38,876 nt of DNA from Verrucomicrobia bacterium Tous-C9LFEB (GCA_903970445.1 CAJCIP010000060.1:1-38876); one strand, 5' to 3'; positions 14,231 to 24,008 are shown, counted from the first letter of the stretch. A program made the numbers and translations. The notes: generated by a model from the sequence alone, not told the origin.

Positions 14231-17200
14231 TGCGTCACCTCCTTTACGTCGAGGTGAAGCTCATCCGTGGTGGCCTGAACGCCTGGTTGATACATCGGAG
14301 CAACGCGAGCGGGGCTGATGGCAAAGCTGCCCGGATTAATGACCTTGAGCAGGTAGAAGGAGTCGTGACGCTTGTCGAACTCGGTGGCGAAGATAGCAGC
14401 GTGATCGTCATGGAACTCTTCGCGGGTGTACCACCAGTCCCAATCGGACGGGCGCTTCTCGATGTTGTAGGCCTGTGAAGCTTCCTGCGAGATGAACTCT
14501 GTGCCAGCGGGGATGGGATCTTCGAGGAGAAGGTACTTCTGCGGAGAGCCGGTGATACCGATGTGGACAGCGAGAACATCGCCTTGCTGCACTGGGCCGG
14601 AGAGCGGCTGCAGGCGATAGGTGATGTGATCGTCCTTTTGTTGAGGAACAAGAACGAAGTAGTCGCGTGCCACGTTGAGTGACATGGATCCCCGTTGGTA
14701 GCTGTTCTTCGCTGTGGAGAAATAGCCGCCCTGCAGCGACCAGTACGCGTGACCGAGACCGCTTGTGACGATGCGGACACTGTTGTTCTGCGGCTGCAGC
14801 TTCGTGGCGTCGAGCTGGAGGCTGAGCGTTGCGCCTGAAAGTGCATCCTGCGAACTGAAGTGGCGTTTTGCGAACGATGCGCCGTTGATGAAGACTTCGG
14901 CGTCGAAGTCGGCGTTAAGCTCGTGGCTAACGCTGAGGTAGTCGGTGAGACCGAAGATGACGAAGGCAGTTTGCTGGGTGGTACTCCACCAGTAGCCTTC
15001 GCTGCGGTTGGCGACGAGCCACGCGGCGGACTTGGTGAGCAGGGGCGATTGCGGGTCGGCATGCGCGAGGAACTTCAGCACGAATGCAGTAGTTTCGGCG
15101 CTGCCATCGTAGTCGATGTCGAGGAGTTCGTTGCGGCTTGCTTGCCACGAGGCGAAGCTGCCATCCTGCTTTGCTTGCTTCTCAAGGAGCTCGGCGATGT
15201 TTTGTGCGCGTCCGTCTTTCTCATCGAGCATGGCGAGGCCGGTGTAAGCGAGTGCCTGCGCGGAGAGATCGGAGCGGCGTGAGTAGAGTTTGTCGAGCTG
15301 CGCAGCGTCGTTGTTGCCAGCTTCGGCGAGCGCGTAGACGACGTAGGCGCGAAGTTCGGGCTTCATACGCGGATGATCGTTGAGTTCTGTCTTGAGGAAG
15401 CTGACGCCTTGCTCGCTGACTCCGCCGGCTTTGGGGTAGCCCGCCTTAACAGCCTGAGCGAGGCCGCTGACCACGTAGGCGGTCATGAAGACCTGCGACT
15501 GATCTTCCTTCCACCATCCCCATCCGCCGTCTTCATGGTGGTAATCCTGAAGGCGTGTTATGCCCGCGTCGATCTCGGCATCGAGCTTGGATTTGGGTGT
15601 GTGGCTCGGAACGTGCAGCTGCTGCATGGCCTGCGCGACGATGATGTCGGGCAGGAAGCTGGACATGGTTTGCTCGGTGCAGCCGTAGGGAAAGCCGGTG
15701 AGGTAATCGAGCGCGGAGAAGAGCGAGCCCGCGATGCTGGGGCTGATGTCGAGCTTGAGTGTGTGCGCGTCGGGGTCAGTGCCGGTGGGGAAGTTCGCAG
15801 ATGGCGTAGCTGTGCCGTTGTTGACGAGAACGCCGGAAGCCGCGAGTGTTTCTGCGACGCCTGAGGGATGCACTGGGAGTGAGATTTGCAGGGCGTCGCT
15901 TTCCTGCGTGGAGAGGGCCTTGGCGGTGAGCGTAGCGGTACCGATGTGCGATGCGCGAAGGTGGTACTGCACGGTCGCTTCGGCGCGCGGTGCGATAGTT
16001 ACTTGCTGGGGTGTCCCGCCGATGAGGTCAGCGCCAGTTGCTTCGAGTGAGATCGTAACCTGCTTGGCATCGGGCAGGTAGTTGTGCACGATGACGGGCA
16101 CGGTGATGGTGTCGCCTTTGCGCAGGAAGCGCGGCTGACCCATGCGCACGATGATGTTCTTGCGCACGATGACCTTGTTGATGGCGGAGCCGGCTTTGGA
16201 GTCGGCAGTCACTGCTCGCACGGTCGAGCGCCACGTTGTGAGTGAATCAGGGAAGTTGAGAGAAACGCGCGCGTGGCCATTCGAGTCGGTGCGGACATCT
16301 GGCTGCCAGTATGCGGTGTCAGGGAAGTCCTTGCGGATCTTTGGCTGAACGACGGTACCGGGCTTCACCTGGGCGAGTTGCGGCCGATAGCGTGAGTGGC
16401 GTTGTGCGAGCAGAGGACTGCGCAGGCCGGCTTCTCCGGTGAAGTAGTAGGTGAGTGAGTTTTCGACGTCGGACTCGACGTAGCGGTTGGGGTAGAGAGC
16501 GCTGACGATGTCACCGCTGGAGTCCGGATACAGGCCGTAGATCGCTTCGTCGACGACGCCAAAGCTGAGCTCAGCGGATACCGGAGCGCCTTTGCTGTCA
16601 TGCAGCGTGACATCGTATAAAGCAGCTTGACCCGGTTGGAATGTTTCTGCCGCAGGCGTGACGGTGATGTTGAGCTGCTCCTGTGTGGGCGGGACCTTGA
16701 GCGATTTCGAAGCCTGGTACAGAGTTTCATCTTTGATGAATGTTGCTTCGACCGTTAGGTTGGGTTGTGAGTCGTGGGTAATGGGCAGATCGAAGCTCAA
16801 GGTCCTACCGTCAGTGGAAAGGACCTTGCGGAACTCAGCGGTGTAGCCGGTGGCGGTGATCAGGGCGTGGAAGCCGGCGACTTGCGAGATGAGCGTGAGG
16901 TGGGCGGTGTCGCCGGGCGCGTAGGTCTTCCTGTCTGTGATGACCTGCACCTGGTGCGATTCGTCGCCGTACCACTCGCCGTCCGAGCTGCTGCCGAGTA
17001 CCCAAAGGTAGGTCGTGTCTTGTACGGTGCGGTGTTCGGGTGTATTGGCAGAGGCGATGAGATTGACTGAGCCAACGGCGTTGATGGGTAGCAGAGCGAT
17101 AGCTTTGCCGTCAGGCCCAGTTGACGTGTCGGAGTCGCTTACAGATGTTACCTCGACCTGTCCAGCCAAGGAGTTGTATTTGTGCTGCTCGATGTGGAGG

Positions 17201-19002
17201 TGGACGGGTGTCTGGATCGGCTTTCCGTCGTAGTCTGTGGCTGAAATTGCGAAGGATGCGGACTGGCCCTTCTGAATGGAATAACTGAGCGGTTCGACAT
17301 GAATGTGAAAGGATCCATAGGTGGCGAGAAAGCGGAAACGTCCAGTGATCTCTCTGCCGGCGGCGTCAGTCACCGCACCTTCGACGGTATAGTCCTGGTC
17401 GTCGTGCTGCTTGGGGTCGAAGCGCGTGGGGATGGGAACGGTGAGCTTGCCGCTCGCGTCGAGGCGACCTTCTTTTTCGCTGTTCTGATCGCCTGCGTAA
17501 CCTGCATCGGCTGAGTTGTCAGTTTCGCCATCCTCGCCACCGGCGCTGAGGCCGGGTGAGTTGGCGTCGTCGTCTGAGGGGTCGCCCCACCAGTAATGCG
17601 GTGACTGGAAGACACGGTACTTGACCTTGCCGCCGGCGACGGGTTCGCCGAAGAAGTAGCGAGCCTCGATGGTGGCCTGGTTGTTTTCGCCCTGCAGCAC
17701 GCGGGGTTGCGCGACAGAGACGCGTACCTGGTACTCCGGCTTGCGGTATTCTTCGACGCGAAAGCTCGCCGATCCGCTGACATTTGCGGCGTCTGGCGAG
17801 CTCACAGCGATGTTGTAGAAGCCCAGGCTGGCATCGACGGGGAGAACGAGGTCGCCGTGGATGGAGCCCATGCTGGAGAGTGGAAGGTCCTTCTCGAAAA
17901 GTGTCTTACTGTCGCTGTCAGTGATGACGACGTGGGCCGTTTTGAGTTTCGGGAGTGCCAGGGCGTCACCGTTGTGATCGCGAAGAACGGAGCGGAAATG
18001 GACCGTGTGGCCCGGTCGATACACAGGGCGGTCTGTGTAGGTGTAGGAGGCAAACGGCTGCGCGGACGCGGTGTTGAAGCTGTTCGACCAGGGAGCGACC
18101 AGGGCGACGTCTTTGCCGCTGCGGGCCAGGATCCAGAGGCGGTCGCTGTTCTCGGGAGTTCCATTTGCATCAGCGTCCGCGGGGTCAGTTGCTTTCACCG
18201 ATTTAGCTGCCGGCGCGGTGAAGATTGCTGTTCCGTCCGCGGCTGTCCGCTGACGCAGGATCGAGCCTTTGCTTGGCGAAGCAGAGACAGAGGCTCCGGA
18301 TATAGGAGCACCGGACTTGCGGTCGACAACGAACGCGAGCACCTGGCCGGCGACCGTGCGCGTGATGAGCGCGGTCTGGCTGATCATCAGGATGGTGTAG
18401 GCCTTGAGGTGGCCGTCGGTGGCTTCGATAAGATACATGCCGCCAGGAAGCGGATCGAGTGGAAGCACCTGATTGTCAGAGACGAAAGTTGGCGGCACCT
18501 GCTGACGCCATCGGCCAACCAGCTGCTTGTCATTCAGCAGCGGAACCTGGGCGAACTGTGCGACACCGACGATCCGGCTGCGCTGGACGAGACTCGATTG
18601 CCTTTCCTTGAGTGCATTGCGGGTCTCCGATGAGAGCTGCTCGCGGAAGAACGTCTTTACGCTGTAGCGGATGTCGTTCTTCCAGTCATGGAAGCGCTCC
18701 AGCCAAGTCTTCTCGTCGATATCTTCGGTCGGGCTGGTTTCGGTCTCGCCGAAGCTGTGCATGTCGGCGAGCGCGGAGACGAACTTCTCTTCATCCTGCA
18801 CGTGGTACACGCGGAATTCCAGCTCGGGCTCGTTGCGGGTGTAGAGATGGATTTTGGGCTGGTCGCCGGGCGCGAAGGTCTTGTTTGTGCTGAGGGTGAA
18901 GTAGGGGGAGCCTTGGGCGTGTGCTGTTGCTGCGATTAGAAGCAGGACCAGCGCGAAGAGGCCATGAAGGAGGACAAGGCAGAAATGCGGGCGTCCATCC
19001 AC
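14227..19002 (-). CDS. Bacterial alpha-2-macroglobulin with thioester motif
   Basis: A large periplasmic protease-trap protein of the YfaS/YfhM type. The chosen GTG at 19002 gives 1591 residues with a signal peptide ending ATAHA. Macroglobulin-like beta domains (MG1, MG2 and others) fill the first ~850 residues, including YRPGHTVHFRSVLRD. The A2M domain has YWQPDVRTDSNGHARVSLNF, and the thioester motif is GCTEQTM with Cys at about 1108, followed by an alpha-toroid region and a receptor-like end. The open frame extends back to 19215 but there overlaps the upstream gene, so the later start is preferred. The region around this GTG is a degenerate copy of repeat R1. Gene order DUF1175 lipoprotein, A2M, membrane protein recalls the E. 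coli yfaT/yfaS neighbourhood. Confidence 0.9.
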   Translation of the reverse strand: MDGRPHFCLVLLHGLFALVLLLIAATAHAQGSPYFTLSTNKTFAPGDQPKIHLYTRNEPELEFRVYHVQDEEKFVSALADMHSFGETETSPTEDIDEKTWLERFHDWKNDIRYSVKTFFREQLSSETRNALKERQSSLVQRSRIVGVAQFAQVPLLNDKQLVGRWRQQVPPTFVSDNQVLPLDPLPGGMYLIEATDGHLKAYTILMISQTALITRTVAGQVLAFVVDRKSGAPISGASVSASPSKGSILRQRTAADGTAIFTAPAAKSVKATDPADADANGTPENSDRLWILARSGKDVALVAPWSNSFNTASAQPFASYTYTDRPVYRPGHTVHFRSVLRDHNGDALALPKLKTAHVVITDSDSKTLFEKDLPLSSMGSIHGDLVLPVDASLGFYNIAVSSPDAANVSGSASFRVEEYRKPEYQVRVSVAQPRVLQGENNQATIEARYFFGEPVAGGKVKYRVFQSPHYWWGDPSDDDANSPGLSAGGEDGETDNSADAGYAGDQNSEKEGRLDASGKLTVPIPTRFDPKQHDDQDYTVEGAVTDAAGREITGRFRFLATYGSFHIHVEPLSYSIQKGQSASFAISATDYDGKPIQTPVHLHIEQHKYNSLAGQVEVTSVSDSDTSTGPDGKAIALLPINAVGSVNLIASANTPEHRTVQDTTYLWVLGSSSDGEWYGDESHQVQVITDRKTYAPGDTAHLTLISQVAGFHALITATGYTAEFRKVLSTDGRTLSFDLPITHDSQPNLTVEATFIKDETLYQASKSLKVPPTQEQLNITVTPAAETFQPGQAALYDVTLHDSKGAPVSAELSFGVVDEAIYGLYPDSSGDIVSALYPNRYVESDVENSLTYYFTGEAGLRSPLLAQRHSRYRPQLAQVKPGTVVQPKIRKDFPDTAYWQPDVRTDSNGHARVSLNFPDSLTTWRSTVRAVTADSKAGSAINKVIVRKNIIVRMGQPRFLRKGDTITVPVIVHNYLPDAKQVTISLEATGADLIGGTPQQVTIAPRAEATVQYHLRASHIGTATLTAKALSTQESDALQISLPVHPSGVAETLAASGVLVNNGTATPSANFPTGTDPDAHTLKLDISPSIAGSLFSALDYLTGFPYGCTEQTMSSFLPDIIVAQAMQQLHVPSHTPKSKLDAEIDAGITRLQDYHHEDGGWGWWKEDQSQVFMTAYVVSGLAQAVKAGYPKAGGVSEQGVSFLKTELNDHPRMKPELRAYVVYALAEAGNNDAAQLDKLYSRRSDLSAQALAYTGLAMLDEKDGRAQNIAELLEKQAKQDGSFASWQASRNELLDIDYDGSAETTAFVLKFLAHADPQSPLLTKSAAWLVANRSEGYWWSTTQQTAFVIFGLTDYLSVSHELNADFDAEVFINGASFAKRHFSSQDALSGATLSLQLDATKLQPQNNSVRIVTSGLGHAYWSLQGGYFSTAKNSYQRGSMSLNVARDYFVLVPQQKDDHITYRLQPLSGPVQQGDVLAVHIGITGSPQKYLLLEDPIPAGTEFISQEASQAYNIEKRPSDWDWWYTREEFHDDHAAIFATEFDKRHDSFYLLKVINPGSFAISPARVAPMYQPGVQATTDELHLDVKEVTQ

Positions 19003-19032
19003 TTCGCGCTGCGCGCTCCGGTCGAGAGGACA
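18982..19032 (-). repeat. Hairpin repeat (family R1) at the macroglobulin start
   Basis: On the minus strand TGTCCTCTCGACCG, hairpin GCGC-GCA-GCGC, then GTGGATGGACGCC and CGCATTT. It aligns with the R1 copies at 7652 and 8263. The GTG used here as macroglobulin start corresponds to the conserved GTGGA of the repeat. Confidence 0.7.
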
Positions 19033-19052
19033 CGGTGCAAGAATGAAGGGGA

Positions 19053-20036
19053 CTAATCCTCGCGCAGGATGTTCCAGCGAAAGACTCCTAGCCAGTTCGG
19101 ATTGGCTGGTTCGGGACGCCACCGTGGATCGGGGTGATGCAGCAGGTCGACGAGCAGCACGCGGCGCATCTCGCCGTGGTGTCCGTGATCTGGACCGGTG
19201 TTGTAAACGACCCATTCGCCGTGCTCGCCTGTGATGATCATCGAATGATACTGCGAGTCAGTCTCCAGTACGCGATAAAAGATGAGATCGCCGGGGCGGG
19301 CCAAGCGAAGATCTCGTCCGAGCAGGTAGGCGTTTGTGCTGTGCAGGGTTTTGGCGTCGGCGAATTCTCTGAATGTGCCGTTCGTTAGATCGTCTGGCTG
19401 AAATGGACCGGGCCGGGTGCGAAAGAGATTCGCACCAAGCGGAGTGTTCGGGTAAGACCATTGCTGCACAGAGGTCAGGGCAGGCACGGAGTCAGCGGGG
19501 AACTGCGCATACCAGCGATCGTCGTGCAGGCGAAGAGCTTCACGGTAGGCGTAGCGAATGAGCGAGGCGCAGTCGGTGATTTCAGCGGGAAGCTTCGCGG
19601 GAGGCGTGTCGGCCGCGCGATCGGCAATGGCGGTGAACCAACGCCGAAAGGCTTGCCGGTCTGACTGAGCGTGGAGACGCATCCAGTCCGGCGTGCCATC
19701 GACCGTGGACAAATTGTCTGTTGCGAAAGTGATCGGCAGCCTCAAACGTTTTTTGCCGTCAGTCATCGTTAGCGTAATTGTGGCAGGCTGTACAGGTGCT
19801 CGTAAGAAGATCGTGACCGCTGCCGATGCAGATTCGTCAAGCCGCGTGCTGGATGCTGGGACACCAATGATGCCGAGTTTCTGCGTATCCGCTCCACGCA
19901 GCATTGCAATTCGATGTTCGCGGCCATCGGCAGGAAGCTGCGAAGCGAACTCGCTTACGGCTATATGCTCAGAGCGCCCGCGACAACCACTAAGGAGAAT
20001 CGACAAGGTAAGAAGGAGGCGCTGCAGAATCCGCAT
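19053..20036 (-). CDS. DUF1175 (YfaT-like) lipoprotein with NlpC/P60-like features
   Basis: A 327-residue protein beginning with a lipoprotein signal (MRILQRLLLTLSILLSGC, lipobox LSGC), so it is probably anchored in a membrane facing the periplasm. The second half has DCASLIRYAYREAL (Cys near 157), RPGDLIFYR and YHSMIITG, then GPDHGHHGEMR. This is the Cys, Gly-Asp, His order typical of NlpC/P60 or papain-like folds. DUF1175 proteins are known as neighbours of alpha-2-macroglobulin genes (E. coli yfaT and yfaS). The stop is 50 bases before the macroglobulin start, which suggests one operon. Whether it is a peptidase has not been established as far as I know; the Cys-His pair is inference. Confidence 0.82.
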   Translation of the reverse strand: MRILQRLLLTLSILLSGCRGRSEHIAVSEFASQLPADGREHRIAMLRGADTQKLGIIGVPASSTRLDESASAAVTIFLRAPVQPATITLTMTDGKKRLRLPITFATDNLSTVDGTPDWMRLHAQSDRQAFRRWFTAIADRAADTPPAKLPAEITDCASLIRYAYREALRLHDDRWYAQFPADSVPALTSVQQWSYPNTPLGANLFRTRPGPFQPDDLTNGTFREFADAKTLHSTNAYLLGRDLRLARPGDLIFYRVLETDSQYHSMIITGEHGEWVVYNTGPDHGHHGEMRRVLLVDLLHHPDPRWRPEPANPNWLGVFRWNILRED

Positions 20037-20130
20037 GAAGGTGCCCTGAAAGTAGACGCATGAAGGGGACTACGCATGTCAAAGTGACACCGTCAACCTA
20101 CAGACCGTAAGGCAGCCTGTTCCTTGCGAC

Positions 20131-21747
20131 TTAACGAGCCGGAATCTCAGTGGGCGGACTCGCGGGTTGATCGCCGATCTCCTTTTGCATGATGTTCATC
20201 TGGCTTGTCGGTGCTCCCGCTGACTCGCCTTCTTTCGCCATTTCGTAGCCGTCGCGATCTGTCATTTCCATCAAAGCGCACAACTGATTGGCAAAATCGG
20301 GATGCAAGGCGTTTTCGGCATAGCGCCATGTCCAGTTACCGGTCGCTTCCGAGGGCTTGTTCATGCGAGCATCGCTGCCGAGGTGAAGGATGTCCTGCAG
20401 CGGAAAGATGCAAATGTTCGCAACGGAGCTCGCGGCGGCCTTGATCATTGCCCATACGATTTGCGTGTCGTGCTCCACGGGATGGAGATAGATTTCCACC
20501 AGCTTGCGTTCTTCAGGAGTTACGTTTTCCCGCCACCAGCCAAGAGTTGTGTTGTTGTCGTGAGTGCCCGTATAGACAACGGTATTTGGAACGAAGCGAT
20601 GCGGAAGATAGAGATGCCCACCGCGATCCGCAAAGCCGAACTGCAGGATGCGCATCCCGGGGAGACCAAAGAACTCGCGTAGCTCGTCAACCTCAGGAGT
20701 GATGAGCCCAAGATCTTCGGCGATGAAGCGCAGCTCGCCGAAGATCTCCTTGATGCGATTGAAGAGGGCGTGCCCAGGCGCCTTAACCCACTGCCCATTC
20801 ATTGCTGTGTCTTCATCGGCCGCGATCGACCAGTACGCTTCAAAGCCGCGAAAATGATCGAGCCGAATGACGTCGTACAGAGCAAGATTGCGACGAACAC
20901 GGGCAATCCACCAATCGAATCCCCGCTCCTGAAGCACACCCCACTTGTACAGCGGGTTTCCCCACTTCTGCCCCGTGGCCGAAAAGTAGTCCGGCGGCAC
21001 GCCCGAGACGCGTACGGGTCTGCGCTGGTCGTCCAATTCAAAGAGATCACAATGGGTCCAGACATCCGCGCTGTCATAGCTGACAAAGATGGCGATATCG
21101 CCCAGTATTTTGACCTTGCGTTCGGTGCAGTAAGCACGCAGAGCAGCCCACTGTTCGCTGAAGAAGAATTGGACCACCTGCTCGATCGCGAGTTCGCGAC
21201 CGGACTCGTTCAGGAGGGCAGCCATGGCATCTGCGTCGCGAAGGGCATATTCCCTGGGCCATTGATTCCAGCTTGCGTAACCGAAGCGGCGTCGCAGCAC
21301 AGAGAACATCGCATAGTCAGTCAGCCATGAGATATTGTCCTGGCAGAAGCGCTGAAACCGCTGACGCACATCGCCGTCTGCGCGGTCGAGGAAGTTTGCC
21401 GCGGCCTCTTCAATGAGCGGAATCTTCTTTTCGAAGGCGACACCGAAATCGCATGCCCCGCTATGGCCGGGGAGACCCTGAATACGCTCGGCGTTAAGCC
21501 ATCCGGCGCTTACCAGTTGTTCGAGACTGATGAGAATGGGATTGCCGGCAAACGCGGAAAGTGCCGAGTAAGGCGAGCTGCCATAGCCAGTTGGATTGAG
21601 CGGAAGCACTTGCCACATGCGCTGTTTCGCGCGGACCAGGAAGTCGACGAAAGCATAGGCTGCAGGCCCGAAGTCTCCGACGCCACCATAGGACGGAAGC
21701 GAGGTGATGTGAAGCAGTACGCCGGAAATGCGTTCTTGTGAAGCCAT
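20131..21747 (-). CDS. malQ: 4-alpha-glucanotransferase (amylomaltase, GH77)
   Basis: A cytoplasmic disproportionating enzyme that transfers alpha-1,4-glucan segments, used in maltodextrin and glycogen metabolism. The sequence follows GH77 from the start (GVLLHITSLPSYGGVGDFG, LPLNPTGYGSSPYS). The catalytic residues are D297 (RLDHFRG, nucleophile), E344 (FIAEDLG, acid/base) and D397 (GTHDNNT), at nearly the same positions as in Thermus amylomaltase. The last ~30 residues (after about 505) are a polar, Pro-rich tail beyond the usual end. ATG 21747 has a strong ribosome site (GGAGGAT). It is downstream of a terminator that ends the PpiD-like gene, so it is probably transcribed separately. Confidence 0.95.
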   Translation of the reverse strand: MASQERISGVLLHITSLPSYGGVGDFGPAAYAFVDFLVRAKQRMWQVLPLNPTGYGSSPYSALSAFAGNPILISLEQLVSAGWLNAERIQGLPGHSGACDFGVAFEKKIPLIEEAAANFLDRADGDVRQRFQRFCQDNISWLTDYAMFSVLRRRFGYASWNQWPREYALRDADAMAALLNESGRELAIEQVVQFFFSEQWAALRAYCTERKVKILGDIAIFVSYDSADVWTHCDLFELDDQRRPVRVSGVPPDYFSATGQKWGNPLYKWGVLQERGFDWWIARVRRNLALYDVIRLDHFRGFEAYWSIAADEDTAMNGQWVKAPGHALFNRIKEIFGELRFIAEDLGLITPEVDELREFFGLPGMRILQFGFADRGGHLYLPHRFVPNTVVYTGTHDNNTTLGWWRENVTPEERKLVEIYLHPVEHDTQIVWAMIKAAASSVANICIFPLQDILHLGSDARMNKPSEATGNWTWRYAENALHPDFANQLCALMEMTDRDGYEMAKEGESAGAPTSQMNIMQKEIGDQPASPPTEIPAR

Positions 21748-21814
21748 TCCATCCTCCGGCGGTGTGCCGCCTTCATGGGGCTATGACGTGTGCAGGGCGG
21801 CAGAAGATGCCGTG

Positions 21815-21843
21815 CCAAAAAGAACACCCCGCTCACGCGGGGC
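21815..21843 (-). terminator. Rho-independent terminator after the PpiD-like gene
   Basis: On the minus strand a CCCCGC-GTGA-GCGGGG hairpin is followed by TGTTCTTTTT. It lies about 25 bases after the stop of the foldase gene, between it and malQ. Confidence 0.85.
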
Positions 21844-21867
21844 GTCCCTTTAACTCGCTGTGGGAAT

Positions 21868-23835
21868 CTATCGGGCCAGCGGCGACTTCTGCGCCTTCTT
21901 GCTGTAGATGATCGCGCCGTTCTTCTCGTACTTTTCCATAAGCGTGCCGATGAAGATACCAAAGGCTTCCTGTTTCTGTTGATCGAGCAGTTTGTCTTTC
22001 GTGGCAGCGAAGTTCTTCGCCATGTCGTCAGCACTCGGTTCCTGCTTGTCGACAACCTGCAACACGGAGCCGTTTGCACCCTGATTGATGGCATCGGAGA
22101 TGCCGCCCTTTGGCAGCGTGAAAACAACAGACGCGGGCCCGGTGAGTGAGCCAAGGTCGGTGACCTGCGCATCGCGCCCAACGAGATCGCTGGTCTTGAC
22201 CGGGATGTTCATCTCCGCGGCTGCCTTGCTCAAGTCATTCAGCACCTTTGCACGATCATCCAGCTTCTTGAGCTGCGTATTCAGCAACTCGGGGACGTGC
22301 TGTTGGCGATAGTCATCAAGGATGTGTGATTTGTAATCGCTAAACTCCGGCGCATGCGCTGGGTGAATGTCCTCGACCTGAAAGATCGCGTAGCCTGTGC
22401 CGGTTGTTGCCATCTGCGGAGTGGCATTCTTATCCGCTGTGAAAGCAGAAGTCAGCATGGCTGCAGCGGCAGGGAAGTTGGGGATGGTTGCTGAGCGTCC
22501 AATGTAGTCCGTTGACACCAACGGCAGATGATTGTCGGCGGCGGCCTTGCTCATGCCGTCCTTCTTGGCTTCGCCGACAAGCTGGTTCGCAAAGTTTTGT
22601 TCTGCCGCGCCCACCTTGCCCTGTTGCAGCAAGGTCACGATCTGGTCCTTCACTTCGGCGAGCGGCTTGGTGTGCGCTGACTGCTTCTCCTCAAGCTGAA
22701 TGATGTGATACCCAAACTGAGTCCTGACGAGATCAGAAGTCTGACCGGGGTTCAAAGCCATCGCGGCTTTCGAGAACTCAGGGACGAAGAGGCTGCTGGG
22801 CTGCAGGCCAAGTTCACCGCCCTGATCTTTGCTGCCCGGATCGTCGGAATACTTCTTCGCAAGATCTGCGAAGTTGCCGCCAGACTTGATCTGCTTGAGA
22901 ACGTCTTCCGCCTTCGCTTTGCCTGCTGCATCCGTCTTTGCGTCCGCACCCTTTGCAACAGCAATTAAGATATGGCGCGTCTTGATCTGCTCGGCGACGT
23001 TGTATTCGTCCTGATGCTTGCTGTAGTAGGCCTGAACGTCTGCGTCGGTGACTTGGGGTTTGCCGCCCGGCATGTTCGAAGCGTCGAAGGAGAAGTATTG
23101 GATCTTGCGCGTTTCCGGCACCGCAGTGGCATAGCGCGCCGCGTTGTTCTTGAAGAAGGCCTGGAGATCGGCGTCCGAAGGATTGATCGTCTTGCCCAGA
23201 TCAGCGGCGGTGATTGTGGCGTAAGCAAATTTGACCTTCGTGCCCTGTTGCAAATATTCACTGCGAACGGCGCTATCCGGAACACTGACGCCGCCCGTAA
23301 TCAGCGCTTGCAGGCGCTGTAACTCGATGTCAGCACGGACTTCGTTCTCGAAATCAGGCACTGACATGCCGAAGGCCGAGTTCACGAAATTCGCGTATTG
23401 GTCGTCGCCAATGTAATTACCGCCCGGAGCAACGTACTGCGCCAAAGGACCCTGGAGAAGCTCGTGCTGGACATCAGCTTTGCTCGCCTGGAGACCAAGG
23501 CGGTCCGCTTCACGCTCAAGCACCTTGCGCTCCACCATCTGCTGTCCTACGCGGCTGAGCAGAAATGGCATGTAGAAGTCAGGCAGATTCTGGCGTTTGA
23601 GCTGGCCTTGCACCTGACGCTGCACGTCCGCCATCTTGATCGGGGTGCTGTCACCGGTGATCCGTCCGAAGAAGCCCGGTGTTCGCACAGTTGCGAAGAC
23701 GGTGGCGTCGTTCGCGGCGCCGTTATCAAAAATGCCGGGAACGAGAGTGATGACCATCGTGACGATGGCGGCGCCGATGATGACGGCAAAAACTGTTTTT
23801 TGAACACGGTTTTCTTGCTGCAGAAAGCGAATCAT
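21868..23835 (-). CDS. PpiD/SurA-like membrane-anchored peptidyl-prolyl isomerase
   Basis: A periplasmic folding factor of 655 residues. It has a short cytosolic N-terminus, one membrane span at about 14-34 (FAVIIGAAIVTMVITLVPG) and then a large helical SurA_N-like chaperone region. A parvulin (PpiC) domain at about 282-385 includes TRHILIA, GGNFADLAKKYSDDPGSKDQGGELG and FGYHIIQLEE. A long C-terminal part with a second, degenerate parvulin-like region follows. The architecture is that of E. coli PpiD (about 620 residues). It is expected to help outer-membrane and secreted proteins fold near the Sec translocon. It lies between a BON-domain gene and malQ, each separated from it by a terminator. 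Confidence 0.9.
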   Translation of the reverse strand: MIRFLQQENRVQKTVFAVIIGAAIVTMVITLVPGIFDNGAANDATVFATVRTPGFFGRITGDSTPIKMADVQRQVQGQLKRQNLPDFYMPFLLSRVGQQMVERKVLEREADRLGLQASKADVQHELLQGPLAQYVAPGGNYIGDDQYANFVNSAFGMSVPDFENEVRADIELQRLQALITGGVSVPDSAVRSEYLQQGTKVKFAYATITAADLGKTINPSDADLQAFFKNNAARYATAVPETRKIQYFSFDASNMPGGKPQVTDADVQAYYSKHQDEYNVAEQIKTRHILIAVAKGADAKTDAAGKAKAEDVLKQIKSGGNFADLAKKYSDDPGSKDQGGELGLQPSSLFVPEFSKAAMALNPGQTSDLVRTQFGYHIIQLEEKQSAHTKPLAEVKDQIVTLLQQGKVGAAEQNFANQLVGEAKKDGMSKAAADNHLPLVSTDYIGRSATIPNFPAAAAMLTSAFTADKNATPQMATTGTGYAIFQVEDIHPAHAPEFSDYKSHILDDYRQQHVPELLNTQLKKLDDRAKVLNDLSKAAAEMNIPVKTSDLVGRDAQVTDLGSLTGPASVVFTLPKGGISDAINQGANGSVLQVVDKQEPSADDMAKNFAATKDKLLDQQKQEAFGIFIGTLMEKYEKNGAIIYSKKAQKSPLAR

Positions 23836-24008
23836 GCTGGTGTGGCGACCTTCAGTTTCGCACGCGTCGTTTTAGGATAGCCGCGTGTGCCCGGGATTTT
23901 TGCGCAGGAAAATATGCAGCGTCGCGTTGGTCGACGCACAAGCCTGCTTGCAGGGGCTCTTCCAAAGTATAAATCAGGCGCGAGGAGCGTTCCGCTCAGA
24001 TGACGTTT

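Noticed and set aside
19003..19215. N-terminal extension of the macroglobulin frame up to 19215
   Set aside because: It overlaps the DUF1175 gene in another frame, is Arg/Ser/Pro-rich, and precedes a proper signal peptide; the extension is unlikely to be translated.
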